A stretch of 64,000 nucleotides of DNA from Xanthomarina gelatinilytica. GTDB taxonomy: Bacteria; Bacteroidota; Bacteroidia; Flavobacteriales; Flavobacteriaceae. Below are positions 20,608 to 28,905 of this stretch, in pieces (the stretch's first letter is position 1; each line of letters starts with the position of its first letter). The DNA lies in the NCBI RefSeq assembly GCF_000348685.1, contig NZ_ANLA01000013.1:1-64000 (forward strand), in the 5' to 3' direction. The position numbers and the translations under genes were made by a program. Below the pieces are notes generated by a model that worked only from the letters and a program-made list of their open reading frames with translations, ran no database searches and had not been told where the DNA came from.

Positions 20608-21627
20608 TTAAATATTGTACAATGAATTTAACTTTTGAATTTGTTCTGGCCTTCCAAGGACTATAATTTTGGAATTTGGAATTAATTCTAAATCGGCTTC
20701 GGGATTAATCAAGTATTCACCTTGCGCATTTTTAAAACCAATGACACTACAACCTGTTTGCTTTCTAAGGTCTAAGTCCCTAATGGTTTTTATTTGAGAG
20801 GTATCGTATAATTGTTCCACCGAAATTTCTTCAATATTGATGTTGGATTTGCCAACAATGGACAAATTGTCTATAAACTCCAACAAACCAGGAACAACCA
20901 CCAAAGAAGCCATGTGGTCCCCTCCTATTTTATCCGGAAGAATAACATTGTTGGCTCCAGCCAATTTAAGTTTTTTGTAAGAGGTTTCTTGAGAGGCACG
21001 ACTTATAATATTTAGGTCGCTATTTATTTGTCTGGAAGAAAGCACCACAAACAAATTATCGGCATCGTTGGGCAAAGCAGATATTAAGGTGGAAGCCCTT
21101 TCAATACCAGCTTGCAACAATGTTTCGTCTTCATTGGCATTTCCTATTACAAAAGGCACCAATTCACTTTGATATTTTTCGGCAATTTCCTTGTTTTTTT
21201 CTATAACAACAAAAGGTTTCTTGTAAGCCATTAATTTAGTAGCTGCCTGTTTTCCATTTCTACCATATCCACAAATAATAATATGATCTTTAAGGTTGTC
21301 TATCTTTTTTTGCATCTTTCTTTGTTTTAGTCCTTCTAAATTATTCTTGCTTAAAATATACTCCGTAATCACACTAATGGCGTAACCCACAATAACCACA
21401 CTGGTTAAAATCAATAAAATTGTAAACACCTTGGAGCTTTCGTCCAGAGGCTGTACTTCACCAAAACCTACTGTGGTAATGGTAATAACCGTCATGTAAA
21501 AAGCATCTATCCAGGAAAGCTGTGACAATATTTTAAAACCTACCACACCTGCACCCAATAAAATAGCCAATAGAAAAATGGCTGTGTAAATTTTAGATTT
21601 TAATAGTTTGATTAAAGGGTTGTTCAT
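20608..21627 (-). CDS. potassium channel with TrkA-type RCK domain
   Basis: A 339-residue ion channel. Two membrane helices flank the pore loop, with selectivity filter TVGFGE at residues 52-57. The cytoplasmic part has a Rossmann TrkA-N/RCK domain (IICGYGRNGKQAATKL, about 113-230) and a TrkA-C domain at about 255-339. This is the architecture of MthK-like ligand-gated channels. It starts 9 bases past the stop of the small PspC gene, so the two are probably co-transcribed. Confidence 0.9.
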   Translation of the reverse strand: MNNPLIKLLKSKIYTAIFLLAILLGAGVVGFKILSQLSWIDAFYMTVITITTVGFGEVQPLDESSKVFTILLILTSVVIVGYAISVITEYILSKNNLEGLKQRKMQKKIDNLKDHIIICGYGRNGKQAATKLMAYKKPFVVIEKNKEIAEKYQSELVPFVIGNANEDETLLQAGIERASTLISALPNDADNLFVVLSSRQINSDLNIISRASQETSYKKLKLAGANNVILPDKIGGDHMASLVVVPGLLEFIDNLSIVGKSNINIEEISVEQLYDTSQIKTIRDLDLRKQTGCSVIGFKNAQGEYLINPEADLELIPNSKIIVLGRPEQIQKLNSLYNI

Positions 21628-21636
21628 GTGTAAAGT

Positions 21637-21864
21637 TTATAAATCGAATACCGAAGAACGCTTTGTGTATAGTAGATCCTTGATATGCATCCAAAAAGCA
21701 ATAAAAAGATATAAAGCAAAACCAAAACCCAAGGTTACAAAAGTTAAATACATAAAGGAGGTTCTTACAACTTTTGCCCTAATACCCAATCTGTCTGCAA
21801 TTCGCTGACACACATAATACCCATGTTTTTGGAAATAAAGTAAAATTCTGTAAAATAAATTCAT
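21637..21864 (-). CDS. PspC domain protein, short
   Basis: A 75-residue protein with one PspC-like unit: a short amphipathic N-terminus, RIADRLGIRAKVVRTSFMYL, then a membrane helix at about 38-60 (YLTFVTLGFGFALYLFIAF). PspC proteins take part in envelope-stress responses as membrane-bound partners of PspA-type systems; no pspA is visible here. It lies directly before the potassium channel gene. Confidence 0.8.
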   Translation of the reverse strand: MNLFYRILLYFQKHGYYVCQRIADRLGIRAKVVRTSFMYLTFVTLGFGFALYLFIAFWMHIKDLLYTKRSSVFDL

Positions 21865-22100
21865 GCTGCAATTTAAAGATAAAAATTAAGAAAAAATTCT
21901 AAAATTGTTGTTCGCGTTTAAAAGAAAATCAATTTGTGGGACTAACAAAAGGGTTCTTAAGTAAATCTGTGTAATTTATCCGTTTATCAAGAAAAATTCA
22001 AGATTCAAGACTTTTTGGGTGTTTTTATTAAAACACTTAAAAACCTTAACGATTCTGGATTCAAGTTATTTATAGTGAACTCCTTAATTTATCGACTTGC

Positions 22101-23372
22101 CTATTTAACAATCAACGCATTGCCCACAGCACATTTCAAGCATTGGTTTTTATCGCAATATGTGGTTTTAAGTTGAATAAGCGCTTGCGATTGCATGGCT
22201 GTGTGTGAGACTTTTTTTATTTTATTAAAAGCAGAAACGATGCTGTTTTTTTCTGATGGGATCTGCTGGATCAGCTCTAAAAGAAAATCGTTTACATCTT
22301 TCCCTTGATGTCTGGCATAAGCAAACTTTATAGGAATAATGGTGTTTATGATCAATAAATCAACAAAAGCTTTGGTTATTTTTTTGTTTGAAGGTTTAGA
22401 TACTTTTCCAAAGCTATAATGGGTTTCCCAAAAAACAGATGTCGACACTTGAAACAGTTTATATATGGTTTTAAGCGAAGAAATTTCCATTATTTGAGAA
22501 AACAAACTGGAATGCAAGTGATACAGTGTGGCTAATTGCGACAAACGGATGGTTGGAAAATTTTGAGGTCTAAGTCTAAAAAACTGAATTGGCACAACTT
22601 CGGTATCATGCAAATTATATTTTCGTTTTAAATACCTGTACTCCTTCTGCAAGACTAAAAAATAGGGCTCCTGAATGTCTTGGTCCAACAAGCCTGTTAG
22701 TCCAAAAAACAAAGCCTCCAAAGTTGATTGATTGTTTTGCAGTTTTCTAATTATCTGAAAATCTACAGCATTTGCCATGCTAAAAAAAGCTTCCCCATTC
22801 ACTTTCAAACCAAAGTTTTTAGCCAACATTTTAAACAAAACGGCTTCCCAATTGTTTTTGGAATCCTGTAGAAGCTTTTCAATGGTTTCAGACTTTCGCT
22901 CCAAACGCTCTATATACAAACGTTCCAACCAACTTTCGAGGACAAATGGTGCTACCTCAGCAAAATCTGCTTCACAATTAATCCATTTATCTTTTGCTGA
23001 AAGCAATTTACTGTAATTGAGCAAGACCATTTTATCTACAACTTCTTTTAATTCCAAAGTTGGAACAATGGAGTTGTTTTTTCTAAAAATTTCTGTATCA
23101 TGTTCCCAAACCACATGTAAAATCACATTGTCATAGGCTTGATCTGTTTCGTGGTTATGCACAAACCAATCGCTGGATTTAACATGAACCTCCACATTTC
23201 CTGCCCAAAGTTGATCTGCTATTTTTAATTGTGCATTAAAAAAGTCTGGACCAGAATTTGTATTGTGCTGTCCTACCGAAACAATTTCCAAAGTCTCATG
23301 CTGTGTGGTTTTTAAGTGAGCCACAGACATTTTCTTATGTTGCCAGATATAATGTAGAAAATCTTCTTGCAT
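22101..23372 (-). CDS. DUF2851 family protein
   Basis: A 423-residue cytoplasmic-looking protein matching DUF2851, a Bacteroidota family of unknown function. The N-terminal half has a restriction-fold-like run (SVGQHNTNSGPDFFNAQLKI, then WAGNVEVHVKSSDWFVH with His/Asp-rich DNVILHVVWEHD), which could be a PD-(D/E)xK-type nuclease core. The C-terminus carries CDKNQCLKCAVGNAL, a possible metal-binding cysteine cluster. The gene is divergent from egtB with 197 bases between the start codons. The nuclease idea is my inference from the motif layout. Confidence 0.8.
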   Translation of the reverse strand: MQEDFLHYIWQHKKMSVAHLKTTQHETLEIVSVGQHNTNSGPDFFNAQLKIADQLWAGNVEVHVKSSDWFVHNHETDQAYDNVILHVVWEHDTEIFRKNNSIVPTLELKEVVDKMVLLNYSKLLSAKDKWINCEADFAEVAPFVLESWLERLYIERLERKSETIEKLLQDSKNNWEAVLFKMLAKNFGLKVNGEAFFSMANAVDFQIIRKLQNNQSTLEALFFGLTGLLDQDIQEPYFLVLQKEYRYLKRKYNLHDTEVVPIQFFRLRPQNFPTIRLSQLATLYHLHSSLFSQIMEISSLKTIYKLFQVSTSVFWETHYSFGKVSKPSNKKITKAFVDLLIINTIIPIKFAYARHQGKDVNDFLLELIQQIPSEKNSIVSAFNKIKKVSHTAMQSQALIQLKTTYCDKNQCLKCAVGNALIVK

Positions 23373-23569
23373 ACTCTAAAAATAGGGAAAAAACTTAGAT
23401 TTTTAATTAATTTTGAAGGGATTATTCTACGTTTAATAACCTTTATCTGTAATTAATCCCATCTCTTTAGTAAGGTCTTTAAAACAAATAGGACATACTC
23501 CTTAAGCGATTGTTAAAATTATCTTATTCCAAGTTTAAATGTCGCAAAAGCTTATTATATTTAAGGGAT

Positions 23570-24718
23570 ATGCAAGATTTATTACAATTTTACCTAGTCA
23601 CAAGAAATCAAACCGAAGCGCTTTGCAAACCCTTAAAGACAGAGGATTATACACCTCAATCTGCTGAATTTGCCAGTCCTCCAAAATGGCATTTGGCACA
23701 TACCACTTGGTTTTTTGAGGAAATGATATTAAAATCCTATGTTGAAAACTACCAAGTGTTCGACGACTCTTATAGTTTTTTGTTCAACAGTTATTACAAC
23801 AGTATTGGAGAACGTATTGAGCGTAAAAACCGTGGGCTAATTACCAGACCTTCCATAGAAAAGGTTTACGCCTATCGTGAATATATTGACAAACACATGA
23901 TGGAACTTTTAAAAGGTACAGTTTCTGCAGACCTTAAAAAACTGACCATTTTAGGCATCAATCACGAACAACAACATCAAGAATTACTGATAACCGATTT
24001 AAAATATACCTTTTCCTGCAATCCTATTTATCCTAAGTATTCAGAAACAAATTATATAAGCACGAAAAAACAGACATCAGATTGGTTAGAAGTTCCTGAG
24101 GGCATTTACAACATTGGTCACGCAGGAAATGGGTTTTGTTTTGACAATGAGCTGGGAAGACATCGCGTGTTTTTAGAACCATACAAAATATCTAAAACAT
24201 TAGTGACCAACGGCGATTTTATTGAGTTTATAAACGACAAAGGATACCAACAAGCCAAGTATTGGTTGGACGATGCATGGTATTGGCTGCAACAAAACCA
24301 AGTTAAAAGTCCATTGTATTGGAAACTCGTAAACGGTGTTTGGCACCAATACACGTTATCTGGTTTGCAACCTGTAAATCCAGATGCTATATTAACCCAT
24401 GTTTCTTATTATGAGGCTGCTGCTTATGCCTTTTGGGCAGGCTACAGGTTACCAACAGAATTTGAATGGGAAGTCGCTTCCAAAGAGCTGGATTGGGGAA
24501 CTGTTTGGGAATGGACCAATTCGGCCTATTTACCTTATCCCAATTTTAAAATAGCCAAAGGAGCCGTTGGCGAATACAATGGCAAATTTATGGTAAACCT
24601 CATGGTTTTAAGAGGCGCTTCATCAGCTACTGCAAAAAATCACAGTCGCTTTACCTACAGAAACTTTTTTTCACCCAACACACAATGGCAATTTTCTGGA
24701 ATCAGATTAGCTAAATAA
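23570..24718 (+). CDS. egtB: ergothioneine biosynthesis protein EgtB (hercynine oxygenase)
   Basis: Non-heme iron enzyme that joins hercynine and a thiol (gamma-glutamylcysteine or cysteine) with oxygen to make the sulfoxide precursor of ergothioneine; 382 residues. The DinB-like N-terminal domain holds WHLAHTTWFFEE (40-51) and the iron-binding H132-EQQ-H136-QE. The C-terminal FGE-sulfatase fold contains GYRLPTEFEWE and ends with YRNFFSPNTQWQFSGIRLA, nearly diagnostic for EgtB. The start is the ATG at 23570; the frame is open 20 codons further to a TTG, but homologs start here. Next gene 5 bases downstream is egtD. Which thiol it uses cannot be read from the sequence. Confidence 0.92.
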   Translation: MQDLLQFYLVTRNQTEALCKPLKTEDYTPQSAEFASPPKWHLAHTTWFFEEMILKSYVENYQVFDDSYSFLFNSYYNSIGERIERKNRGLITRPSIEKVYAYREYIDKHMMELLKGTVSADLKKLTILGINHEQQHQELLITDLKYTFSCNPIYPKYSETNYISTKKQTSDWLEVPEGIYNIGHAGNGFCFDNELGRHRVFLEPYKISKTLVTNGDFIEFINDKGYQQAKYWLDDAWYWLQQNQVKSPLYWKLVNGVWHQYTLSGLQPVNPDAILTHVSYYEAAAYAFWAGYRLPTEFEWEVASKELDWGTVWEWTNSAYLPYPNFKIAKGAVGEYNGKFMVNLMVLRGASSATAKNHSRFTYRNFFSPNTQWQFSGIRLAK

Positions 24719-24723
24719 CTTAT

Positions 24724-25671
24724 ATGAACACAAAATTTCAAAACGACATAAACGAAGGTTTAAGCAAAGCCTTAAAATCTTTGCCATCTAAATACTTTTA
24801 CGATAAAACAGGTGACGATTTATTTGTTAAAATAATGAATCTCCCAGAATATTATTTAACCAAAGCCGAATTTGACATTTTTAAAAATCAAACCAAAAAC
24901 ATCATAGCAGCATTGGACATCAATCCCAATGTATATTTTGAATTGATAGAGTTAGGAGCTGGCGATGGCACAAAAACCAAAGAATTGCTAAAGGTATTGA
25001 TTTCCGAAAACTTCAACTTCGATTATATCCCAATAGACATTTCCAACAATGCTTTAAAGCAATTGGAAACCAACCTAAACACTGAAATCCCAAATTTGAA
25101 CGTGACCAAGAAACAAGGCGATTACTTTAACGTTTTGGATGGTTTAAAAACTTCCAACCACCCAAAAGTAGTGTTGTTTTTAGGCTCTAACATTGGCAAC
25201 ATGGAAGACGAAAAGGCCAAACGCTTTATTTCCAAGCTAAGCAGCTCTTTAAACCCCAACGATAAAGTGGTTTTAGGTGTGGATTTAATAAAATCCAAAG
25301 ACATTGTTTTACCTGCTTACAACGACAAAGCAGGTATTACCAAAGCTTTCAACTTTAATTTATTGAACAGAATCAATAAGGAACTGGATGCTAATTTTAA
25401 CATAGATCAATTTTCCCACCAACCTGAATACACCGAAACCGAAGGCATTGCCAGAAGTTATATTGTAAGCAATACAGATCAAGAGGTACATATTGGTGCT
25501 TTAAATAAAACCTTTCAATTTAAAAAAGGGGAAAAAATTCACACCGAAATATCCAGAAAATATAACGATGAGATCTTAAATTCCATTCTAGAAAACAGCT
25601 CTTTAAGAATCGTGACCAAACTATTGGATACCAAATCCTACTTTGCCGATTATATTTTAATTAAAACCTAG
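24724..25671 (+). CDS. egtD: L-histidine N-alpha-methyltransferase EgtD
   Basis: SAM-dependent enzyme that trimethylates histidine to hercynine, the first step of ergothioneine synthesis; 315 residues. The family signature KYFYDKTGDDLF and LPEYYLTKAE is at residues 23-55, followed by the SAM-binding ELGAGDGTKTKELL and the LGSNIGNM segment. The substrate-binding end contains EIHTEISRKY-type text (GEKIHTEISRKYND). It overlaps nothing and starts 5 bases after egtB, so the two are surely one transcript. Complete and apparently functional. Confidence 0.94.
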   Translation: MNTKFQNDINEGLSKALKSLPSKYFYDKTGDDLFVKIMNLPEYYLTKAEFDIFKNQTKNIIAALDINPNVYFELIELGAGDGTKTKELLKVLISENFNFDYIPIDISNNALKQLETNLNTEIPNLNVTKKQGDYFNVLDGLKTSNHPKVVLFLGSNIGNMEDEKAKRFISKLSSSLNPNDKVVLGVDLIKSKDIVLPAYNDKAGITKAFNFNLLNRINKELDANFNIDQFSHQPEYTETEGIARSYIVSNTDQEVHIGALNKTFQFKKGEKIHTEISRKYNDEILNSILENSSLRIVTKLLDTKSYFADYILIKT

Positions 25672-25675
25672 AACC

Positions 25676-26347
25676 ATGACCAAAAATGCCAATATGTTAG
25701 GGATTTTAGGTTTGGGCCATAGAAGTACTTTGTTTTATCTAGATGCCCTAAACAAAGCGTACCATGAAGAAGAACAGGGTTACAGCACCTGTCCTTTTAT
25801 ACTGTACAACACTGATTTTAATTCCATTAATCCGTATTTGCCCAATCAGTTTAAAAAACTTCTTCCTACGCTCACAAGCTACCTTAGTAACTTAGAAAAA
25901 CTTCCCATATCACATCTATTGGTTCCTAACATCACATTACACGAGGCCATGGATAAGCTGGATACAAACCTCAAAATCATCCACCCATTGCCCTTAAGTG
26001 TCAATTTCCTTAAAAAAAAGGACATCAAAGAAACAATTGTTTTTGGTTCAAAATACACCATGACTTCCACATATCTTTCAAACTATTTTTCTTCAAAAGG
26101 CATCCAGACCAGATCTCCATCAAACAAAGACGAGGAATTTATTGATGCCCTAAGACAAAAAATCTATTCCAATACTGAGACCTTAGCAGATAGGGATGCC
26201 TACAACGCCCTTATTGTTAAATACAGTAACAAGGCTCATATATTGATAGCTTGCACCGAACTGTCCATTTTAAACCATCCTACTCATGTTGTGGATATGG
26301 CTCAACTTCAAATAACGGAAGCCTTAAAACAAATAAAGCAACATTAA
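25676..26347 (+). CDS. aspartate/glutamate racemase-fold protein lacking one catalytic Cys
   Basis: A 223-residue protein of the Asp/Glu racemase superfamily, 4 bases after egtD. The N-terminal GILGLGHRSTLFYLDALN matches the GxxGGxGPxxT motif in degraded form, and the C-terminal half has ILIACTELSIL with C193, the second catalytic cysteine. The first catalytic position, normally PCNTAH, reads PNITLH (84-89), with Asn85 replacing the cysteine. Ordinary two-cysteine racemisation is therefore unlikely. Its substrate may instead be an ergothioneine-pathway intermediate; that is inference from its operon. Confidence 0.75.
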   Translation: MTKNANMLGILGLGHRSTLFYLDALNKAYHEEEQGYSTCPFILYNTDFNSINPYLPNQFKKLLPTLTSYLSNLEKLPISHLLVPNITLHEAMDKLDTNLKIIHPLPLSVNFLKKKDIKETIVFGSKYTMTSTYLSNYFSSKGIQTRSPSNKDEEFIDALRQKIYSNTETLADRDAYNALIVKYSNKAHILIACTELSILNHPTHVVDMAQLQITEALKQIKQH

Positions 26348-26359
26348 ACACTTACAATT

Positions 26360-27070
26360 ATGAAAAAACCAGATTTTACAGATTTAAAAGCCATGTATGT
26401 TAATTGTACCTTGAAAAAATCGCCTAGACAAAGCCATACCGATGGTTTGATGGAAGTTTCCAGGAAAATCATGAAAGCTGAAGGCGTTTCAGTAAGACAA
26501 ATAAGATTTGTAGATCACGAAGTTGCTTATGGCGTGTATCCAGATATGACAGAACATGGTGTTGAAAAAGATGAGTGGCCAAAATTATTCAAGGATATTT
26601 TTGAAGCCGATATTTTAATTATTGGAACTCCTATATGGTTAGGTGAAAAATCGTCTGTCTGCCAAAAACTCATTGAGCGTTTATATGCCATGAGTGGTAA
26701 AACAAACAACAAAGGTCAATACCTGTTTTACGGAAAAGTTGGTGGTTGTGTCATTACAGGAAATGAAGATGGCATAAAACATTGTGCTATGGGTATTTTA
26801 TACGCTTTACAACATGTTGGGTATTCCATTCCTCCTCAAGCCGATTGTGGTTGGATTGGTGAAGCTGGACCTGGTCCAAGCTATATGGACGAAGAAAGCC
26901 ATGCCAAAGACAACAGCTTTACCAATAGGAACACTACGTTTATGACGTATAATTTACTGCATTTGGCAAAATTACTGAAAGAAAACAAAGGGTATTCCAA
27001 TTATGGAAACTCCAGGGAAGCTTGGGATGATGGAACCCGTTGGAATTTTGAAAATCCTAAATATAGATAA
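26360..27070 (+). CDS. flavodoxin-like NAD(P)H-dependent oxidoreductase
   Basis: A 236-residue protein with a flavodoxin-like fold: a first strand/phosphate-loop region YVNCTLKKSPRQSHTDGL (13-31), a second FMN-contacting segment ADILIIGTPIWLGEKSS (about 88-104), and GYSIPPQADCGWIGEAGPG near 155-173. No disulfide- or iron-sulfur motif is visible. It starts 12 bases after the racemase-like gene and ends the egtBD operon. Its partner is not named by the sequence; possible roles are reductive recycling of ergothioneine sulfoxide or disulfide, which is conjecture. Confidence 0.72.
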   Translation: MKKPDFTDLKAMYVNCTLKKSPRQSHTDGLMEVSRKIMKAEGVSVRQIRFVDHEVAYGVYPDMTEHGVEKDEWPKLFKDIFEADILIIGTPIWLGEKSSVCQKLIERLYAMSGKTNNKGQYLFYGKVGGCVITGNEDGIKHCAMGILYALQHVGYSIPPQADCGWIGEAGPGPSYMDEESHAKDNSFTNRNTTFMTYNLLHLAKLLKENKGYSNYGNSREAWDDGTRWNFENPKYR

Positions 27071-27333
27071 CACTTGGTTCGCCCTTGCCGTTTTTATTAA
27101 GAAGCTTACACATTGCTGTTTAAGAGATATTATCTGCTACTTTAAAAAACAAAACTGCTTAACCAACACTATTAACACATTATAAGTACAGATCCGATAA
27201 TGAGGTCAAATTATTAAATAGTAATCATGGATTATTACGGAAAATATTTAATAATGTGATATATTTACATCTTTTAACAATCATCCATTATTTAACCAAA
27301 AGTTGGCAATAATGGTGTAAAAACTTTAAATCT

Positions 27334-27750
27334 ATGAAGACTTATTTAGGGATTTTATTTTTCGGGGCCCTTTTATTTTCCGGATGCGATCAATCTAAAT
27401 CCAAAACAACAAATAGTAATACTGAGCAGAACGTTACGCAAGAAACACCAGCAGAACAAACAACAAATGCCCTAAAGACCAATTCCAATAAGGCTTCCAG
27501 TGCTCCTACGCAAACAGCTACAGGCATGAATCCAGCTCACGGACAACCTGGACATGATTGTGCCATTCCTGTTGGAGCACCTTTAAATAGTAAAAACAAT
27601 TCATCTCCTGTGGTAAATCCTGGAAGTTCATCACCTGTTATCAACCCAGGAAGCTCCTCTCCTGTTCAGACTGCTCCTGGTATGAATCCGGCTCATGGAC
27701 AACCTGGGCACGATTGTACCATTCCTGTGGGAGCGCCTTTGAATAAGTAA
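27334..27750 (+). CDS. small lipoprotein with duplicated NPAHGQPGHDC motif
   Basis: A 138-residue exported lipoprotein. Signal peptide residues 1-17 with lipobox LFSGC, lipidated Cys18. A Thr/Asn/Gln-rich linker leads to two 22-residue repeats (64-85 and 116-137) differing at one position, each containing MNPAHGQPGHDC and ending VGAPLN. Between them runs a low-complexity SSPVVNPGS/SSPVINPGS/SSPVQTAPG tandem. The two His and one Cys per repeat suggest metal binding. I recall the same motif, often a single copy, at the C-termini of other Bacteroidota proteins. Function unknown. It has its own terminator and stands 263 bases after the egt operon. Confidence 0.8.
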   Translation: MKTYLGILFFGALLFSGCDQSKSKTTNSNTEQNVTQETPAEQTTNALKTNSNKASSAPTQTATGMNPAHGQPGHDCAIPVGAPLNSKNNSSPVVNPGSSSPVINPGSSSPVQTAPGMNPAHGQPGHDCTIPVGAPLNK

Positions 27751-27769
27751 TATTTTAAATAAGAAATAA

Positions 27770-27799
27770 AAAAAACCTGAGTTATCGCTCAGGTTTTTT
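27770..27799. terminator. bidirectional terminator between lipoprotein and cysteine synthase genes
   Basis: AAAAAACCTGAG (27770-27781) pairs perfectly with CTCAGGTTTTTT (27788-27799) around a 6-base loop, with A and T runs on either side. It serves both converging genes. Confidence 0.9.
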
Positions 27800-27846
27800 A
27801 TTTATTAAGATTCTTCGGTTGTTTTATTCCTCTGAACGACAGGAAG

Positions 27847-28827
27847 TTATTCAATATAACCCATTTTCTTCATCCAATCGTCGTTAAACATTTTGCCTAC
27901 ATATCTGCTGCCATGATCGTGGAATAAAACCACAACCACATCGTCTTTTGTAAAGTGTTCTTTTAATTGCAACACGCCTTTAATGGCTGCTCCAGCAGAA
28001 TTCCCTAAAAACATGCCTTCTTTCTTTGCCAATAATTGGGTGTAAACAGCTGCATCCTTATCGGTTACTTTAGTAAACCCATCAATAATATCGAAATCCA
28101 CATTTTTAGGTAAAATGTCTTCTCCTATCCCTTCGGTAACGTAAGGGTAAATTTCATTTTCATCGAAAACACCTGTTTCATGATATTTTTTAAATACAGA
28201 ACCATAGGTATCCACTCCCCAGACTTTCACATCTGGATTTTGTTCTTTTAAATATTTTCCAACACCAGAAATAGTTCCACCTGTACCAACACCAACAACA
28301 AAATGTGTTATTTTCCCTTCTGTTTGTTTCCAGATTTCTGGTCCAGTACTTTGATAATGCGCTTTTGTATTGCTTAAATTATCGTATTGGTTGACATACC
28401 AAGAGTTAGGCGTTTCCTCACCTAAACGCTTAGAAACAGAATAATAAGAACGTGGATCTGTAGGTTCTACATCTGTAGGACAAACAATAACTTCTGCACC
28501 TACTGCTTTCAACATATCTATTTTCTCTTTACTCTGTTTATCAGCCATCACAAAAATGCATTTGTAACCTTTTACTATAGCCGCTAAAGCCAAACCCATT
28601 CCTGTATTCCCAGAAGTTCCTTCTATAATGGTTCCTCCCGGTTTTAAACGTCCATCGGCCTCGGCATCTTCAATCATGGTTAAGGCCATTCTGTCTTTTA
28701 CAGAATTTCCAGGATTAAAGGTTTCGTATTTTGCCAATACCAAACATGGTAATTCTTCTGTTAAGGCATTCATTTTAACCAATGGCGTGTTGCCTATGGT
28801 TTCCAGTATGTTCTTTGCGTAATCCAT
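27847..28827 (-). CDS. PLP-dependent cysteine synthase / cystathionine beta-synthase core
   Basis: A 326-residue fold-type II PLP enzyme. The PLP lysine is in NPGNSVKDRMAL (about residue 46), the substrate loop is EGTSGNTGMGLALAA, and the phosphate-binding GVGTGGTISGVGKYL follows. The C-terminal segment FNDDWMKKMGYIE resembles the end of cystathionine beta-synthase cores more than CysK. Heme-binding and regulatory CBS domains are absent. It could make cysteine from O-acetylserine, or cystathionine/H2S from serine plus homocysteine. I chose the ATG at 28827 because a TAAATTTG promoter box lies at 28846-28853, upstream of it; a TTG at 28848 would sit inside that box. Confidence 0.88.
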   Translation of the reverse strand: MDYAKNILETIGNTPLVKMNALTEELPCLVLAKYETFNPGNSVKDRMALTMIEDAEADGRLKPGGTIIEGTSGNTGMGLALAAIVKGYKCIFVMADKQSKEKIDMLKAVGAEVIVCPTDVEPTDPRSYYSVSKRLGEETPNSWYVNQYDNLSNTKAHYQSTGPEIWKQTEGKITHFVVGVGTGGTISGVGKYLKEQNPDVKVWGVDTYGSVFKKYHETGVFDENEIYPYVTEGIGEDILPKNVDFDIIDGFTKVTDKDAAVYTQLLAKKEGMFLGNSAGAAIKGVLQLKEHFTKDDVVVVLFHDHGSRYVGKMFNDDWMKKMGYIE

Positions 28828-28845
28828 TTTAATTTTTTTCAGTTG

Positions 28846-28853
28846 CAAATTTA
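28846..28853 (-). promoter_or_regulatory. -7 box of the cysteine synthase promoter
   Basis: On the minus strand TAAATTTG fits the TAnnTTTG consensus and stands 19 bases before the ATG at 28827. No convincing -33 box could be placed 19-21 bases upstream. Confidence 0.5.
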
Positions 28854-28905
28854 TGTTTTTGCCATGAATACACGAATTATTTTGGGATGTTTCTAAAAAT
28901 CCTGC

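Noticed and set aside
22019-22036. GTGTTTT/AAAACAC hairpin as terminator of the DUF2851 gene
   Set aside because: There is no T run after it on the minus strand and it is 65 bases past the stop.
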